This document shows positions 27,701 through 38,075 of a DNA stretch of 64,000 nucleotides, in pieces. Numbering within the stretch: position 1 is the first letter of the stretch; each line of letters opens with the position of its first letter. The notes beneath the pieces were generated by a model. That model saw only the letters and a list, made by a program, of their open reading frames with translations. It did not search any database and was not told where the DNA came from. A program made the position numbers and the translations under genes. Source of the stretch: Crithidia fasciculata (taxonomy: Eukaryota > Euglenozoa > Kinetoplastea > Trypanosomatida > Trypanosomatidae); assembly GCA_000331325.2 (NCBI GenBank), contig CM003426.1, positions 191,001-255,000 of the forward strand, given 5' to 3'.

Positions 27701-28155
27701 AGCTGGAGAGCAACCGGCAGATGGTGCAATGGTCGAACCGCCAGCTCGAGAAGGAGAAGCAGAAGAACGAGGAGCTAGAGCAGGCGGTGCGGGACAAGCA
27801 GATCGAGTTGCGGCAGCAGGAGCAGCACTTCCAGGCCGAGATGGCGGACCAGATGAACGCGCTGGCCGCCAACAACAACCGCCGACTCGCCGAGAATGCC
27901 GCGCAGTGCGAGGAGCGCATCAGCGAGGAGCGCGCCGCGCAGAAGTCGCTGCAGAAGAAGATCAAGGCTGCCAAGGCGACGGCCAGCAAGGCGGCACAGC
28001 GTTACGACGAGATGATCCTCGAGAACGAGTCGCTGCAGTCCAAGCTGGAGGAGCTGAAGGTGGCTACGATGAAGATGTATCTCGAGCGGCAGGAGGCGCA
28101 GCGCGAGCACGAGGCGTACCGCCCCAACAACGGCATGCGCTCTCGTGGACTGTAG
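24790..28155 (+). CDS. Kinesin-2 family motor protein
   Basis: 1121 residues. The N-terminal motor (about 8-340) has the P-loop GQSGSGKT at 93-100, switch I NDTSSRSH and switch II DLAGSE, all intact for microtubule-stimulated ATP hydrolysis. The neck sequence after the motor (RAKQIENKP-x-x-NMDPKDA) matches the kinesin-2/KIF3 consensus, so it is an N-terminal, plus-end-directed motor of the type that drives anterograde intraflagellar transport. The remainder is mostly coiled coil, broken by a Gly/Ser/Ala linker at about 640-660 and another at about 785-810. The end (RPNNGMRSRGL) is basic. Other kinesin families lack this neck. It probably pairs with a second kinesin-2 or acts as a homodimer; that partner is not in the window. 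The ATG at 24790 begins directly before the motor. Confidence 0.95.
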   Translation: MVKKVQGAENIRVVIRCRDILPYEAERGDKALVRLDLATNQVVVQHPIGDADVFAFDAVYNNTFTQRDVFLQEVQPLADAVLQGYNATVFAYGQSGSGKTHTMTGKLSQRDMWGMMPQVVDYLFSEIKKLTSTTKTFKIKVSYVELYNGKSRDLLSAKQVNLEIKQNMAKNFYVKGAEMPEVTSFEEAIKWFNAGTDRRQTASTDLNDTSSRSHSLFTVQIEQFDFENDPSSPIVMTSKINVVDLAGSEKLSKTNATGDTAKEGCNINLSLSALATVIDTIVKGAKHIPYRGSPLTMLLKDSLGGNAKTVMFANVGPSDKNLSETISTLRFALRAKQIENKPLKNMDPKDARIQDLLDQLEELKKRLGNVDLNVEDDLRQKIEELEIENSDLRSGGVRNNVELEEQCRSLQAQIEEKEKEVAERRHELQREMERRELVESNMSNEASRLRDLRFSNITFLKRVCSDEQLDQIKANMPADSAAKRKPDDWDVKEIGLYLQGFAELYDTWRKTTYTKDDMEKYARRALAELQEQTQRQLNEAARVKDELQRQRDEEATRRHAEQGATSQLKVDLNALREENVKLREKIERDQEKIKAKLAKTKEEMKALQDQVESSKTKVTEKERDVERMRRMLEEQGNTGGAAISGPRSSFSGPAGAAGGSGGDWGSSEERAAVMQQLKAAKHAKSMLESRIKETNVSLRRFGVCIADPQSLEGAEATAANEAQAFVLAAADEEPIDGDVVAQLQQQIRTKQRLVEIMHQHHMKLDDMVRKYELLKTGRVTANSEGSGAGAASGGAGVAAAAVNGGSFAGANIDEATALQVKELLQRKEDEVEALRQEKDQTCDKLVKKLNKSERKMKELEATLDDERLQFAEEKAEMEKEVKELQMYNQQLAVEVENARSEVESLKAEMDSAIRAKEGEVDYYKEQLGEANHRIDDIRNTTAEFEEQRKSYQRLQEQVARTEDILNAKNEELESNRQMVQWSNRQLEKEKQKNEELEQAVRDKQIELRQQEQHFQAEMADQMNALAANNNRRLAENAAQCEERISEERAAQKSLQKKIKAAKATASKAAQRYDEMILENESLQSKLEELKVATMKMYLERQEAQREHEAYRPNNGMRSRGL

Positions 28156-29599
28156 AGCCGTGGAGCAGCTTGCGTTTCCATTATCCCAGCTCTAGCGGGT
28201 GCGAGAGTGCGAATTCTTCTTTTCTTTTTTATTGGACTTCTGCTTCAATGTTTTTCCTCATTGTCTGCTTTCGTTGTTGCGTCTGCGAGTGTGTATGTGT
28301 GTGATGTAGGTGCCGTCGACCTTTTCTTCTCCCCCCGCCCGCCGCCGCTGCTAGGCTTTTCTCCCTTCCCCCTTCCATAGCAGTGAGCAACATGTACAAA
28401 AGACCGGAGACCCAATAAACAAACGAGCGGTCAACATATGATGTGTGTGTGTGTGCGCGCGGTAGAATTCGTTGAGTCATTGAAGAGAAAACAAATTTGC
28501 TCATGCTGTTTTTCTCTCTCCCCCCTTTTTTTTTTACCTTTGTTGCTAAACATTGTAGGTGCTCTGCATCGGTGCGGTGAGCTTCAGTCTTCGCTGCCTG
28601 TCTTGCTGTAGACGGGCTGGTTGTGCGCATGCGACGCATGGGGTGGTGCAATTGCGCGTGTTGCTTATGGCCCGGTTTTTCTAAAACTGCGTCTCTCCCT
28701 CTCTCGTTTTCTGTGTCTTGTGTGGTCGTTGAGTCACCTTTTTCTTTCGTGGACTCGCCAATCTCATTTTTTCCTCTGGATTTTGTCTTTTATTATTATT
28801 GGCAACTCCGCCTGCTCTCGTCTTTTTTTTTTTCATGTGTCCGTTCAGGTGTGTCCGCGTAGACTCGGTTGGTGATTTTTCTCATCTTGTTTTTTTTTTT
28901 TACTTCTGGTCATTCATGTTGCGAGTTGTGCGGTGCTGTTGAACCTTTTTCATTTATTTGTATCATACACTTTGGGAGCGGCGCTCGTTTTCTGTTTTAT
29001 TTTCTGTTTCTCGTGTGAATTTACTTCTCTTATTTGTTTTTTGATCGCTTCCTGTTTGTTCCCCCCTTTTTACCCTTTTACATTATTCCTCCCTTTTACA
29101 CAGATACACTACACCACATACCTGCGGTTTGATCGCATGCTCATTTATTCTTCTTCTCGTTTACCAGTTTAGATGGAAAGCACAAGCCGAGAGACAAGTT
29201 TGGTGACGTCTTGGAAGTATTACGGTGAAGGGCAACCAACGGTGCTGCACGTCGGAGGATGGCTTGAATACGGGTTCGTTATTGCTGGCTGCGGTGGTGA
29301 TTTCTTGTGCTCGCGCCGCAGCATGTGCAGAGTGCGTGCCTCTCATAGGCTGAAGGGATGCCTTCGGCTTTTGCACTTCCTCTCTCACAGACGGATGCGG
29401 TGTACTGGCGAGCTGATGAATGCGCGATCAGCTTGCCTCCGTCCTACTCAAAATCATGTCACGTCGTTCAAAAACCATGTCACTCTCTTCTTCTCTTTCT
29501 TCTTCTTGACTCTTTTTTTTTTATGCCCGTGCTCTGCACGCAACCGGAACATTAACATATTCGGGAAAAGTAGCTTTGAGAAAGAAAAGAAAAACGAAG
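28156..29599. other. Spacer, kinesin-2 to IMP3 gene
   Basis: About 1.4 kb, very T-rich. Pyrimidine tracts lie at 29040-29098 (AG near 29101-29102) and 29480-29522 (AG at 29569-29570); either could be the IMP3 acceptor. An open frame from 29173 runs into IMP3 in another frame and has no protein-like composition. Confidence 0.6.
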
Positions 29600-30280
29600 A
29601 TGCCGCGCGACACCTCCGAGCGGAAGGGCTTCAAGGCCGCCATGGGCACCTCAGCGCTGAAGGCGCAGCAGGAGTCGGTGAAGCGCAGCAAGCGCAGCAA
29701 GTTCACGCCCGCCTCGCAGCACTCCAAGGGCAACCCGATCCACCGCGAGCTGAAGTTCCACGAGCGCAAACTCCTCAAGAAGCACGACTTCATGCAGTAC
29801 CCACAGGACAACTGGCACGAGCCCTTCTGCATCACCAAGTACCACCTCGAGGACCGCGAGGACTACCGTCGCTACATGCGTCTCGTCGGCCTCATCCGGC
29901 AGCTGCAGACCCAACTGCGCTACTTGCCAGCGGAGAGCAAGATCCGCATCCAGGTGACGCAGCAGCTGATGGAGAAGCTGTACAACATGGGTCTCATCCA
30001 TGAGAGGCTGGGACTCTCCGAGGTGGATAAGGTGGGTGTCGAGGCTTTCTGCAAGCGCCGCCTGCCGACCATCTTGCGTGACTTGAAGATGGCGGGCAAC
30101 TGCAAGCTCGGCGCTGATATCGTCCACCACGGCCACGTACGTGTCGGTACGACGCAGATCCGCGACCCGGCCTTTCTCGTGCCGCGTGGTCTCGACGACT
30201 TCGTGACGTGGATGCCGGGCAGCAAGATCCGCCAGCACGTCGACACCTTCAACGCGAAGCGCGATGACTACGACTACTAA
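29600..30280 (+). CDS. IMP3: U3 snoRNP protein IMP3
   Basis: 226 residues, longer than yeast Imp3 (183) by a basic N-terminal extension of about 45 residues. From RELKFHERKLLKKHDF onward the protein follows Imp3: a segment of HLEDREDYRRYMRLVG type, the QQLMEKLYNMGL motif, then an S4 RNA-binding domain with RRLPTILRDLKMAG, HGHVRVG and DPAFLV, and the conserved end YVTWV-like (FVTWMPGSKIRQH) followed by DDYDY. Imp3 binds Mpp10 and helps U3 snoRNA pair with the 5' ETS of pre-rRNA in the SSU processome in the nucleolus. The start at 29600 excludes an upstream Lys-rich stretch that begins at a non-ATG codon. Ribosomal protein S4/uS4 is related but lacks this N-terminal pattern. Confidence 0.96.
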   Translation: MPRDTSERKGFKAAMGTSALKAQQESVKRSKRSKFTPASQHSKGNPIHRELKFHERKLLKKHDFMQYPQDNWHEPFCITKYHLEDREDYRRYMRLVGLIRQLQTQLRYLPAESKIRIQVTQQLMEKLYNMGLIHERLGLSEVDKVGVEAFCKRRLPTILRDLKMAGNCKLGADIVHHGHVRVGTTQIRDPAFLVPRGLDDFVTWMPGSKIRQHVDTFNAKRDDYDY

Positions 30281-32029
30281 GCAGCCCTAGCTATCTCTCT
30301 GAAGTTCGAGGGTTGCTGTAGCCCTCAGGAGGTTGAGAAGCGGCGGCTGGCCGCTGTGCTACTGCGTTGAGCCGTGCCACATCGCGTCTCGACATATATC
30401 TCTCTGCTGTTCCTGCGTGATTCGACTTTGTTTTCCATCTCCTAATGCTGCGTCGTCACCGTTTGTGTTCTTTTCTTGTTGTTTTCCACGTTTAAGATCT
30501 TTAAAAAAGAGGGGGACGTGGCCCAAAGGGTCCGTGGTGAAAGAGAGAAAGAGAGAGTGCTTTGAGCTGCGTTCCCTCAAAACCTAATTCAAGTACGACA
30601 TTTGTGGCGCATCGACTCTCTCAAGCGTTCTCTTACGCTCTGCGGCCAACTGTAATTCCCTTTGTTCCACATGCTTAAAAAAAAAAACAAAAACATTGAA
30701 GGTATAGAAAGAAGTAAATGGAATAGGAAGGCACCAGCCCTCGACTGCGGTGAGCGAACACACAGCATGCTGTATGCACCTCTTCGCACTTATCGTTCTC
30801 TCTGTGAGACGAGTTCAAGTCTTGACTTCGTCTACGGTGCGCCTCGCTGTCTTCGCAATGAAATGTGGGGAGATCAGCTGACACCATCAGAGAGACTGTG
30901 ACGAGCACACGCGCATCCTTTGACCTTTACGTGATGAGTTCCGAGACAGCGTCCTCGTGACGCAAGGGTGAAGGTGCGGCAGGATGGCCACTTGCTTGGT
31001 TTGCTTTCTTCTTCAGCATCTCCGCTTCCACTTTTTATTATTATCTGATTTCTTACTTCTGCCTCTCTTCCTTGCTCTTCTCGCTTTTCTCGTATTTAGC
31101 TTATCCGCTGCGGTGTAGCTGAAGAGGGGTACGACTTCTGGCCGCGTGTTGCTCCTCGCAATATAATATTAGAAAAAAGAAAAAAACGAAAGGCGTGTTC
31201 TTTGTTGCCCTGCTCCAAACTTGATTTGTTGTGCTTTTTTTTTTCTGTATCGATTCCGCTTTCCTCCCTATTGACGGCAACATCAACACCGCTCAAAAAT
31301 AATAAAAAAAGAAGATATTTACATAATTTCTCACATCTACAGCAATAGCGATTTACACCGGACTCAGCTCGTTTACTCTCCCGCTTCTAATCCTTCTCAG
31401 CTTCTCATCTGTGATTTTTGTTTTTGTTTTGTACCTTTCCTTTCTTTTTTCGTTTGATTTTAGTTTTTGCACATTGCCACCCGCCTCTTTTTCTTTCTTG
31501 TTTTTGGTTCTCGTACACTGCCGCACGAAGCCTTTTCGTGTCTGTTTCACACATTGTTATTCCTCACTTGTTTCGCTAGATACAAATACGCCGCTCTCTT
31601 CTGTTTTGGGTGAAAGAAGGCATTAAAGTAATAATATTTCTCAAGGTAATTGCCAGTGCTCACTTCCCCGTCCTGGAACAACAACTACAACACGACACAG
31701 TTCCAGTTGGAGGGAACGCAAACGCAGAAGAAGGACGGCGAAAGGCAGAAAAGGAAATAAAAGTAGCGTGCGTGTTTGCCGTGGAATCGTACCGCATTGG
31801 CTCGTTGAGAGTGCATCTCCAAAGCTTTTTTTTTTTTTGCCGTCTTCTCTTTCCTGCACCGTGTGCGCGAGACGAGTCTCTTTCCCTTCTTTCCGGTGTC
31901 TCTCCGTCTTTAAGTACTTGTTTTTCACGTAATCCGCTGGCAGTGAAGAGCGCGCTCGAGCGCCGGGGTGAAAAAAAAGCCCAGTTTCGGTCACAGACAC
32001 AGCGACGAGTAGAGAGCCCTGTTCAAAAA
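30281..32029. other. Spacer, IMP3 to acylated protein gene
   Basis: About 1.75 kb. Pyrimidine tracts are frequent (for example 31382-31570 and 31875-31910), with AG at 31913-31914 a candidate acceptor for the next gene. No gene or structured RNA is recognised. Confidence 0.6.
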
Positions 32030-32650
32030 ATGGGTTGCAAGTTTTCTAGCACCAAGCAGAGGGACCCGCCTTCTGCGAAGTCGGGCGTGAAGGGCAGTAA
32101 TAGGCCGCCGCAGCCGGCGGACGGCACGGCGCAGGAGCCCGCTAGCAACGCAGACAACCCTACCAGCAACGGACACGGCAACAGTCCCACTGCGACGTCA
32201 CCGTATAGCCCGACCAAACACCCCTTTGCACACGAGCTGACCGCGGCCGACGAGAACGCGTTAGAGGAGGACAGCAGCGCAGGCCTCTCGCCCAATAGGA
32301 CGCATCAACAGCCGCAGCATCCACAGCAGCTTCCACAGCAGCGCAGCGATGCAGCGGCGGAGGATGAGAGTGGTGAAGAAGGGGGCAGCGGTATGGACCT
32401 GAACGGGTCCTTCGCCAACGTGGACTTGAACGGCAGCTTTCACATTCACTACAATACGAAGGGTGACATCATTCCTAACGCCACGCTGCCGGAGAGTCGG
32501 CGCGGCCGCTCCGTGACGCCTAAGCTGCTAGCCGCCCTCTCACCCCATCCCAGCGACGACGATATGGTGCTAATTTGCACAGACTGTGGCATGACAATAG
32601 ACGAATCCTGCGAGACACTCTGCCCTCTCACTGGCAAGATCCACGTGTAA
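32030..32650 (+). CDS. Small disordered protein with N-terminal MGC acylation signal and C-terminal Cys cluster
   Basis: 206 residues, family unknown. The N-terminus MGCKFSSTK fits an N-myristoylation signal (Gly2, Ser6) with Cys3 available for palmitoylation, the pattern that targets trypanosomatid proteins to the flagellar or plasma membrane. The body is Pro/Gln/Ser/Asn-rich and likely disordered. The hexapeptide DLNGSF occurs twice, at about 123-137, nine residues apart. At the end, Cys183-x2-Cys186-x7-Cys194-x3-Cys198 resembles a small zinc ribbon. The function is unknown; membrane location is inference. The ATG at 32030 is supported by the acylation motif, and the upstream in-frame sequence is spacer-like. 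Confidence 0.85.
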   Translation: MGCKFSSTKQRDPPSAKSGVKGSNRPPQPADGTAQEPASNADNPTSNGHGNSPTATSPYSPTKHPFAHELTAADENALEEDSSAGLSPNRTHQQPQHPQQLPQQRSDAAAEDESGEEGGSGMDLNGSFANVDLNGSFHIHYNTKGDIIPNATLPESRRGRSVTPKLLAALSPHPSDDDMVLICTDCGMTIDESCETLCPLTGKIHV

Positions 32651-34021
32651 TACTCCCTCTTTGATTTATTTATTCGCGCTCCTGCCATTTCAATGATTTC
32701 TCTTGTAATTGTGGAAAGCTCTGGCTGTGAGGCCACGATGCGGCAGTGTGGAGTAATGCACCACCGTAGAGGTCGAAGCATTTGGTCACGCTAAGAGTGA
32801 GTGAGGCGTATGCTTCTGGTCTTCTTTTGTGCTTTTGCATGTGTGGCTGGTTTCGTGTCAACTACCTGTTTCTTTTTATTGTTGCTGACTTTTGGTTTGG
32901 TATCGGCGATTTTTCGGGGTTGGTGCTGTAGTTTCCCCTTCTCTCTCTTTCTTCCTTTTCTTCGTTGTTCTTAATGTCCTGCTGACCTCGGCTAGTTCAG
33001 AGGTGGAAAATAAAAAGTCTAATCTGCGCCGTGCTTCCCTTGCCTGCTCTGCGTGTGTGTGTGTGAGCGCGCTACTGCAGGGTGCCGCTCCAGCACCTCA
33101 CACCTTTCCTTGCGCGTGTCTTTTTCTTTGTTTTCTCTGGTTGTTTGAGCCTCTCTTTTTCTGCGTGTTTTATTTTTTTTTCCCCCTTAAATGTTTAGCT
33201 TACATCCTCTTTGTAGTTGTTCTGCGCTTTTGTACGTTCTTCATCTCTCGGCTCAGTGAAACCTTTTTCCCATTTTCTCTTTTAGATTCCTCCTTGCGGT
33301 GTGCCTCACACACAGAAAACAACAACAGTAAAAACAAGTAAACATCCAGACTATTTAATTGAGGAAGATGGCAGAGTTTGTGGCAAACAGTTTTACGAGT
33401 CCGGCGCATCGCGTGAGGCGAAATGGTTGTGCCCTGTAGCGTGAAGGCAAAATGGAGACGGCCTTTGCTATCCTCTTTGCTTTCTAGCGCACTTCTTCTA
33501 CGTTCAAATGCCGCTGGGCACCGTGCCGTACTTTCTTCAAAGCTCGTACAACACACGCTGCGGACATTTGGAGGTCTTGAGTAGCTGCATTCGTCTCTTC
33601 AGCTTGCTGCGATAAAGAGCATCTACATGTGCATGCAATTTTTCTTTTGCTCTCCTCTCTGAGTCTCATTTATTTTCCTTTCTTCCACTCGTTATTTATC
33701 GCCAAACGCACCTTACCACCGACAGCCGGACAAGTTCCGCGTCAACGCCAAAAAAAAAAAAAACCTCATCAGCAACAACGAGAGCAACGACAAAACTCCC
33801 GGATAGAAAACAACAAGCAACAGCAATACGAAACCAAGCGCAAGGAATACACACGCGCATCTCAGCTTCTCAAAAAAACATATTCAGCAAGCAGCACCTC
33901 CATCAGCGTGTCTGCATCGACTACCAAAGGCAACAGCTCTGAGCGTTTGTTCAGCAGATTAGCCAGATCAAACAAATCAATACAAACTAAAAAAAGAAAA
34001 CCCGCAAACTTATTCGCAGAG
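32651..34021. other. Spacer, acylated protein to UBE2H gene
   Basis: About 1.37 kb of T-rich spacer. A pyrimidine tract at about 33640-33703 and AG at 33724-33725 are likely acceptor signals; the A- and CAA-rich stretch to 34021 is then the 5' UTR. Confidence 0.65.
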
Positions 34022-34720
34022 ATGAACGGGGCAGGTAACGGACGCAACTCGCGCCGTCGTGAGATGGACTTTATGCGTCTCTGCAACTCGAACCGCAAGG
34101 TCTACCCCTCCGACACCGTTGCGGAGTTCTGGGTGGAGTTCTACGGGCCAGAAGGGACGCCGTACGAGGACGGCACGTGGATGCTGCACGTGCAGCTGCC
34201 AAGCGAGTACCCCTTCAAGTCGCCCTCCATCGGCTTCTGCAACCGCATTCTCCACCCCAACGTCGATGAGCGCAGCGGTAGCGTCTGCCTTGACGTGATC
34301 AACCAGACATGGACTCCGCTGTACCAGCTGGAGAACATCTTCGACGTGTTCCTGCCGCAGCTGCTGCGCTACCCAAACCCGTCCGACCCGCTGAACCCGC
34401 AGGCCGCCCACCTCCTTCACGCAGATCGCGTCGGCTACGACGCGCTGCTGCGCGAGCACGTCAGCACGCACGCGACGGTCGAGAAGGCGCGGGCTTCAAT
34501 TCCGCCGCCGTACGGCCCGACTGGTGAGTCGGACGAGGAGGGAACTGGCGTGAAGGACACCGTGTCGGACGGCGTGACGACAGCGACGACGCAGGGGAAA
34601 GGCCTCACCGACTCCTCCGTGACACCGACAGAGGATCACGCAATAACGCACGACGACGCGGCGCTGGACGACGCCGGAGTTGGGGAGGAGGACTATGAGC
34701 CGGAGGAGATCGATATCTAA
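34022..34720 (+). CDS. Ubiquitin-conjugating enzyme E2, UBE2H/UBC8 type
   Basis: 232 residues, about 50 longer than human UBE2H because of the tail. The UBC fold (about 10-160) has the HPN motif followed by the catalytic Cys89 in [17 protein letters not shown], which matches UBE2H almost residue for residue, as do [16 protein letters not shown] and [16 protein letters not shown]. The tail is rich in Asp, Glu and Thr, like the acidic tail of UBE2H and yeast Ubc8. These E2s work with the GID/CTLH E3 ligase; whether that ligase exists here is not shown by this window. The ATG at 34022 begins a short Arg-rich N-terminus like that of UBE2H. Upstream sequence in frame is CAA-rich UTR. Confidence 0.95.
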   Translation: MNGAGNGRNSRRREMDFMRLCNSNRKVYPSDTVAEFWVEFYGPEGTPYEDGTWMLHVQLPSEYPFKSPSIGFCNRILHPNVDERSGSVCLDVINQTWTPLYQLENIFDVFLPQLLRYPNPSDPLNPQAAHLLHADRVGYDALLREHVSTHATVEKARASIPPPYGPTGESDEEGTGVKDTVSDGVTTATTQGKGLTDSSVTPTEDHAITHDDAALDDAGVGEEDYEPEEIDI

Positions 34721-36634
34721 CTCTCTTTTTTTCTCCTGTGTGGCTTTTGTACTCAGAGTGTTATGTTTTTTTTGCGTGCGTCGTGTCCATCATGGGCAAA
34801 ATGGCTGCTGCGTGTGTTAGAGGCTGCTAGCAGCTCGTGCGACGTCTCAGAATTTTCCCCGTTTTTTTTCTTTGTCTTCTGAAACTGTTCTCCGCTTTGT
34901 CTTCTGCAGCTGTTCTGGAAGCTCTTTTCTTTTGTTTTGTTTTTTTGGAGCGGGTAGCATCTACACACCTCACTCTCTTCAACAACCTTTTTGTTTCTGT
35001 TTGGTTCAGCAAAAGTGTGACACCAACAATCTGTTTTCCTATCTCTGCTTTTTTTTTTTTTGCGTTTCGCCTTGTTTTTTATTCTCTTTTTTTTCTTCTT
35101 CCCCGGCTCTCTTTATCTCTCTCTGTTTCTGCTTCTCTCTCTTTTTGCTTCCCCCCTATATTTGGCTGCTCTCCCGCTCTCTTTTCGCTGCCGATGCGAC
35201 TCGCTTTTTTGTGTCCTATCTTGTTCTCTGCTCTTTGCTGTAAAGAGGCCAAATGTGTGGAACTCTCTTTTTTTTTTCTGCTTTTTTTTGCTTTTTTTTT
35301 GTGTTGATTACTCTGTGAAGAAGACGAAGAAGCTTCAATAATTGCGTTCTCTTCAATGTCAAATTTTCCAAGTATGCTGCACTTTATCCCGCTCGATCTT
35401 TTTTTTCGTCTTTCGTTTTTCACTGCGGTGGCTTACCTCATTCTCCTTCTTCTTTGTGTATTTTCCTTGGTGTGGGTGTGTGCGTGTGTGTTCTTGACAC
35501 ACCGTATTACTTGCGTTTGGGGGGACTGTAGTACCCATGATCGCAAGACTTTCGTTTTCTTTTTTTTTTTTTTACTGAGACAAGAGAGAAAAATAAAACC
35601 AAAAAGAACCAAATTAGAGCCGCTCTTTTTTTTTCCGGTGTTCTCTATCCCTTCAGGTGGTCGTTGAAGCGGCTTCCTTCGCTGGTGCAGCTCAGAGCGT
35701 TTTGTTTTTCTATTTCATCTTTCTTTATGTGTGCGCCGCTTTGCTGTCACGCACGAGTATTATTGCTGCATTTTTTTTGCCGTTGTCTCCCGTCTTTGTC
35801 TCCCGCATCATCTGCACATGTGCGTGCTGCTGAGCGCGAAGGACACGCAAACCACCCCCGCTAGCGCCTTTGCTCTTTCTTGAGAGCCAGAAAAAAAAAA
35901 TGGTTGCTTTCTTTTCTCCTTTTTCTACTTCTTTCTCTTTACGTTTGCGTATCACGTCACGAAGGAAAAGAAAATGAGTTTTGAAGTGTCTTCTTCTTAT
36001 GAGGCACGCACAATACGGAAACGACGAAGTGAGCTGCCGTAGCGCAGTCTTTGGAGGGCGTTTGCTTCATCTCCACGACAAATCTGATTCTTCCTCTCTT
36101 TTTTCGTTGTTGTGGAATGACTTGTTCAACTCCGCACACTTCACCTGCACCTTCACGCACAAAATGGCAAATACGACACACACAACGGCGAATTGAAAAG
36201 CCGGAGATGCACCTCTGGCAGCCACTCGCCTGCTCTCATCGCACGAGATGTGGTAAGCTGCTACACAGTAATATGCTCTTAGCGAACGCAATCTTTCTTA
36301 ATCTTTTTCCTTCCCTGCTACTCTTGGTTATACACTCTCGCTAGTGAAACGTGTGGCGTAGCCGACGTTTGCGTCTCGGCGTTGACTCACTGCAACGGAG
36401 TTACGCGATTGCGAGTTTGGCTTCGCACTGCTGCGACACCTCCCTTCCTTCTATCATTTGTACTTAATATATACAACAACCGGATATTTTAAAGGTTCAC
36501 GGCTTTTAGCTCCCCTTTATTTTTTTCTCCTACTCGCCGTCTGCTGTTTCTTCGTGGACCAGCTGCTGCTTTCGTGAGCGGCGAATTCATTTGGTTTTCT
36601 CGTGGGCACAACGCAACACCCCTTCACCTCAGAG
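34721..36634. other. Spacer, UBE2H to Mut7-C protein gene
   Basis: About 1.9 kb, the second-longest spacer, extremely T-rich with many pyrimidine tracts. The last one (about 36510-36553) ends in ACCAG (AG at 36561-36562). The open frames in it are T-run encoded and hydrophobic; I see no credible gene. Confidence 0.6.
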
Positions 36635-37531
36635 ATGCCGTGCGAGGTGACGTGCTCAACCTCGCCGCACAGCGTGGCCGAGGAGCCGCGCTTCATAATG
36701 GACTTCAGCATGCACAAAGTCGCCAAGTACTTCCGCCTACTCGGCTACGACACGCTCTGCTCCCGCAACGTGCCGCAGTCCGACCTCCTCGACGTCGCCT
36801 GTGCGGAGCGCCGCATCATCGTAACGAGCAGTCGGCCGATGCAGCAGACGGTGCACGTGCACAACCGGCGCGTGCAGGCGATGCGCAGGAAGATGCCGGC
36901 CGCTGCCGCTGCCGCCTCGGCTCGCCATGTTGTGGCCTACGACTCGGATGGGGAGTCCGTCTACTCCGAGGACGGCGTGGAGGCCGACGTGGAGCTGCGG
37001 TGCCTCTTCACGGAGCAGTGGCGCAGCTGCGACTTCAATCGCGCCATCCGCGATCTGATTCAGCAGGCGGGCCTCACCTACGACCCTGAGCGTGTATTTT
37101 GTCGCTGTGTTACCTGCAACGACCCGCTCGTTCCGGTGGCGAAGAAGGAGGTTCAGGGGCGGGTCGTGGCGAAGATCTACGAGATCTACGACGAGTTCAC
37201 GGAGTGTCCGGCGTGCCGGAAGGTGTTCTGGGGCTTTGATGGCGCAAACGTGATCAACTACAAGAGCTTCCGCACGTTGAACCTGCTGCGCTCCTTGTGC
37301 ATCTCGGCTGGTGCACCGGTGGAGGAGGAGCGCACGCGGCTGACGCGTCTGCGCTGCTTCCGCTCCTTTCCTCGCATCACAAAGATCCTTGTGTTCTCCT
37401 TCCTGGAGAGTGCGGACATTGAGCGGGTAATCGAGGTCTTTCCGGCGCTGCGGGACCTTGCCGACGAGGTGCAGGAGAGCCGCCGCACTGGCCAACCAGT
37501 CCGCAAGCTGCAGATGCGGAAAGGAATGTGA
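36635..37531 (+). CDS. Mut7-C RNase-domain protein
   Basis: 298 residues. The N-terminal part begins PRFIMDFSMHKVAKYFRLLGYDT, matching the Mut7-C (DUF82) start with its acidic Asp23, and continues with LLDVACAERRIIVTSSRP, the PIN-like core. A zinc ribbon follows: Cys158-x2-Cys161 and Cys191-x2-Cys194, with the conserved YDEF before and FWG after the second pair. The domain occurs in prokaryotes and in animal MUT-7/EXD3 proteins and is thought to be an RNase of PIN-like fold. Here it lacks the 3'-5' exonuclease domain of MUT-7. A 40-residue Ala/Ser/Glu-rich insert (about 88-130) splits the core. The C-terminal 80 residues are helical and unassigned. The ATG at 36635 is the first after the acceptor at 36561-36562. 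Confidence 0.88.
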   Translation: MPCEVTCSTSPHSVAEEPRFIMDFSMHKVAKYFRLLGYDTLCSRNVPQSDLLDVACAERRIIVTSSRPMQQTVHVHNRRVQAMRRKMPAAAAAASARHVVAYDSDGESVYSEDGVEADVELRCLFTEQWRSCDFNRAIRDLIQQAGLTYDPERVFCRCVTCNDPLVPVAKKEVQGRVVAKIYEIYDEFTECPACRKVFWGFDGANVINYKSFRTLNLLRSLCISAGAPVEEERTRLTRLRCFRSFPRITKILVFSFLESADIERVIEVFPALRDLADEVQESRRTGQPVRKLQMRKGM

Positions 37532-38075
37532 CGACAGCGAGAGGGAAAGACGGAGGGTGGTTCTGGGAAATATATATTTTTTACTCTTGTTGCAGTGCGT
37601 TGTTGAACCGTCATCATTCCCACACAAGACGTCAACGCTGACGTGCGCTACACCAATGACGTGAGGCGCACCGTGACTTTTTAATCAGTAAGACGCGGGG
37701 AAAAACAAAGCAATTTAAATAAGGAAGATGCGGAGTCGTCGCGAAAAGGATATTTCAATGAAGCAGCGCTTCTTGTGATGTAACTCATTTTGCCTGCTAA
37801 AGCAGCAAAGAACTCGCCACCTTGAACTTATTTTACTTTTTGTGTTGTGTGGCGTCGCCGAGCATCCGCTGCACCTAGAGAAGCGTTGCCGACGACTTCG
37901 ATACCGCGTTGGCACCTTGACTCTTTATTATCCTTACTCGCAGCACATCACGTTTTTCAATACTTTTGTGCATCTGTGTGTATCTCTCTCTCTTTGCCTC
38001 TTCCTCTTCGTTCTCTTTACCGGCACTGCATCTGCTTGGCTTTTGGCCGCACCACAAGGAACGCAGCACGTCAAG
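37532..38075. other. Spacer, Mut7-C protein to LSm4 gene
   Basis: About 540 bases. Pyrimidine-rich sequence at 37982-38020 is followed by candidate AGs at 38057-38058 and 38065-38066, ten to twenty bases before the ATG. Confidence 0.6.

Noticed and set aside
29173-30003. An ATG-started frame running from the spacer into IMP3
   Set aside because: Its second half is IMP3 in the wrong frame and its first half has spacer-like composition.
34836-35700. Hydrophobic, Phe/Leu/Ser-rich open frames that could be read as membrane proteins
   Set aside because: They come from long T and CT runs in a spacer, occur in several frames at once and show no codon bias like neighbouring genes.
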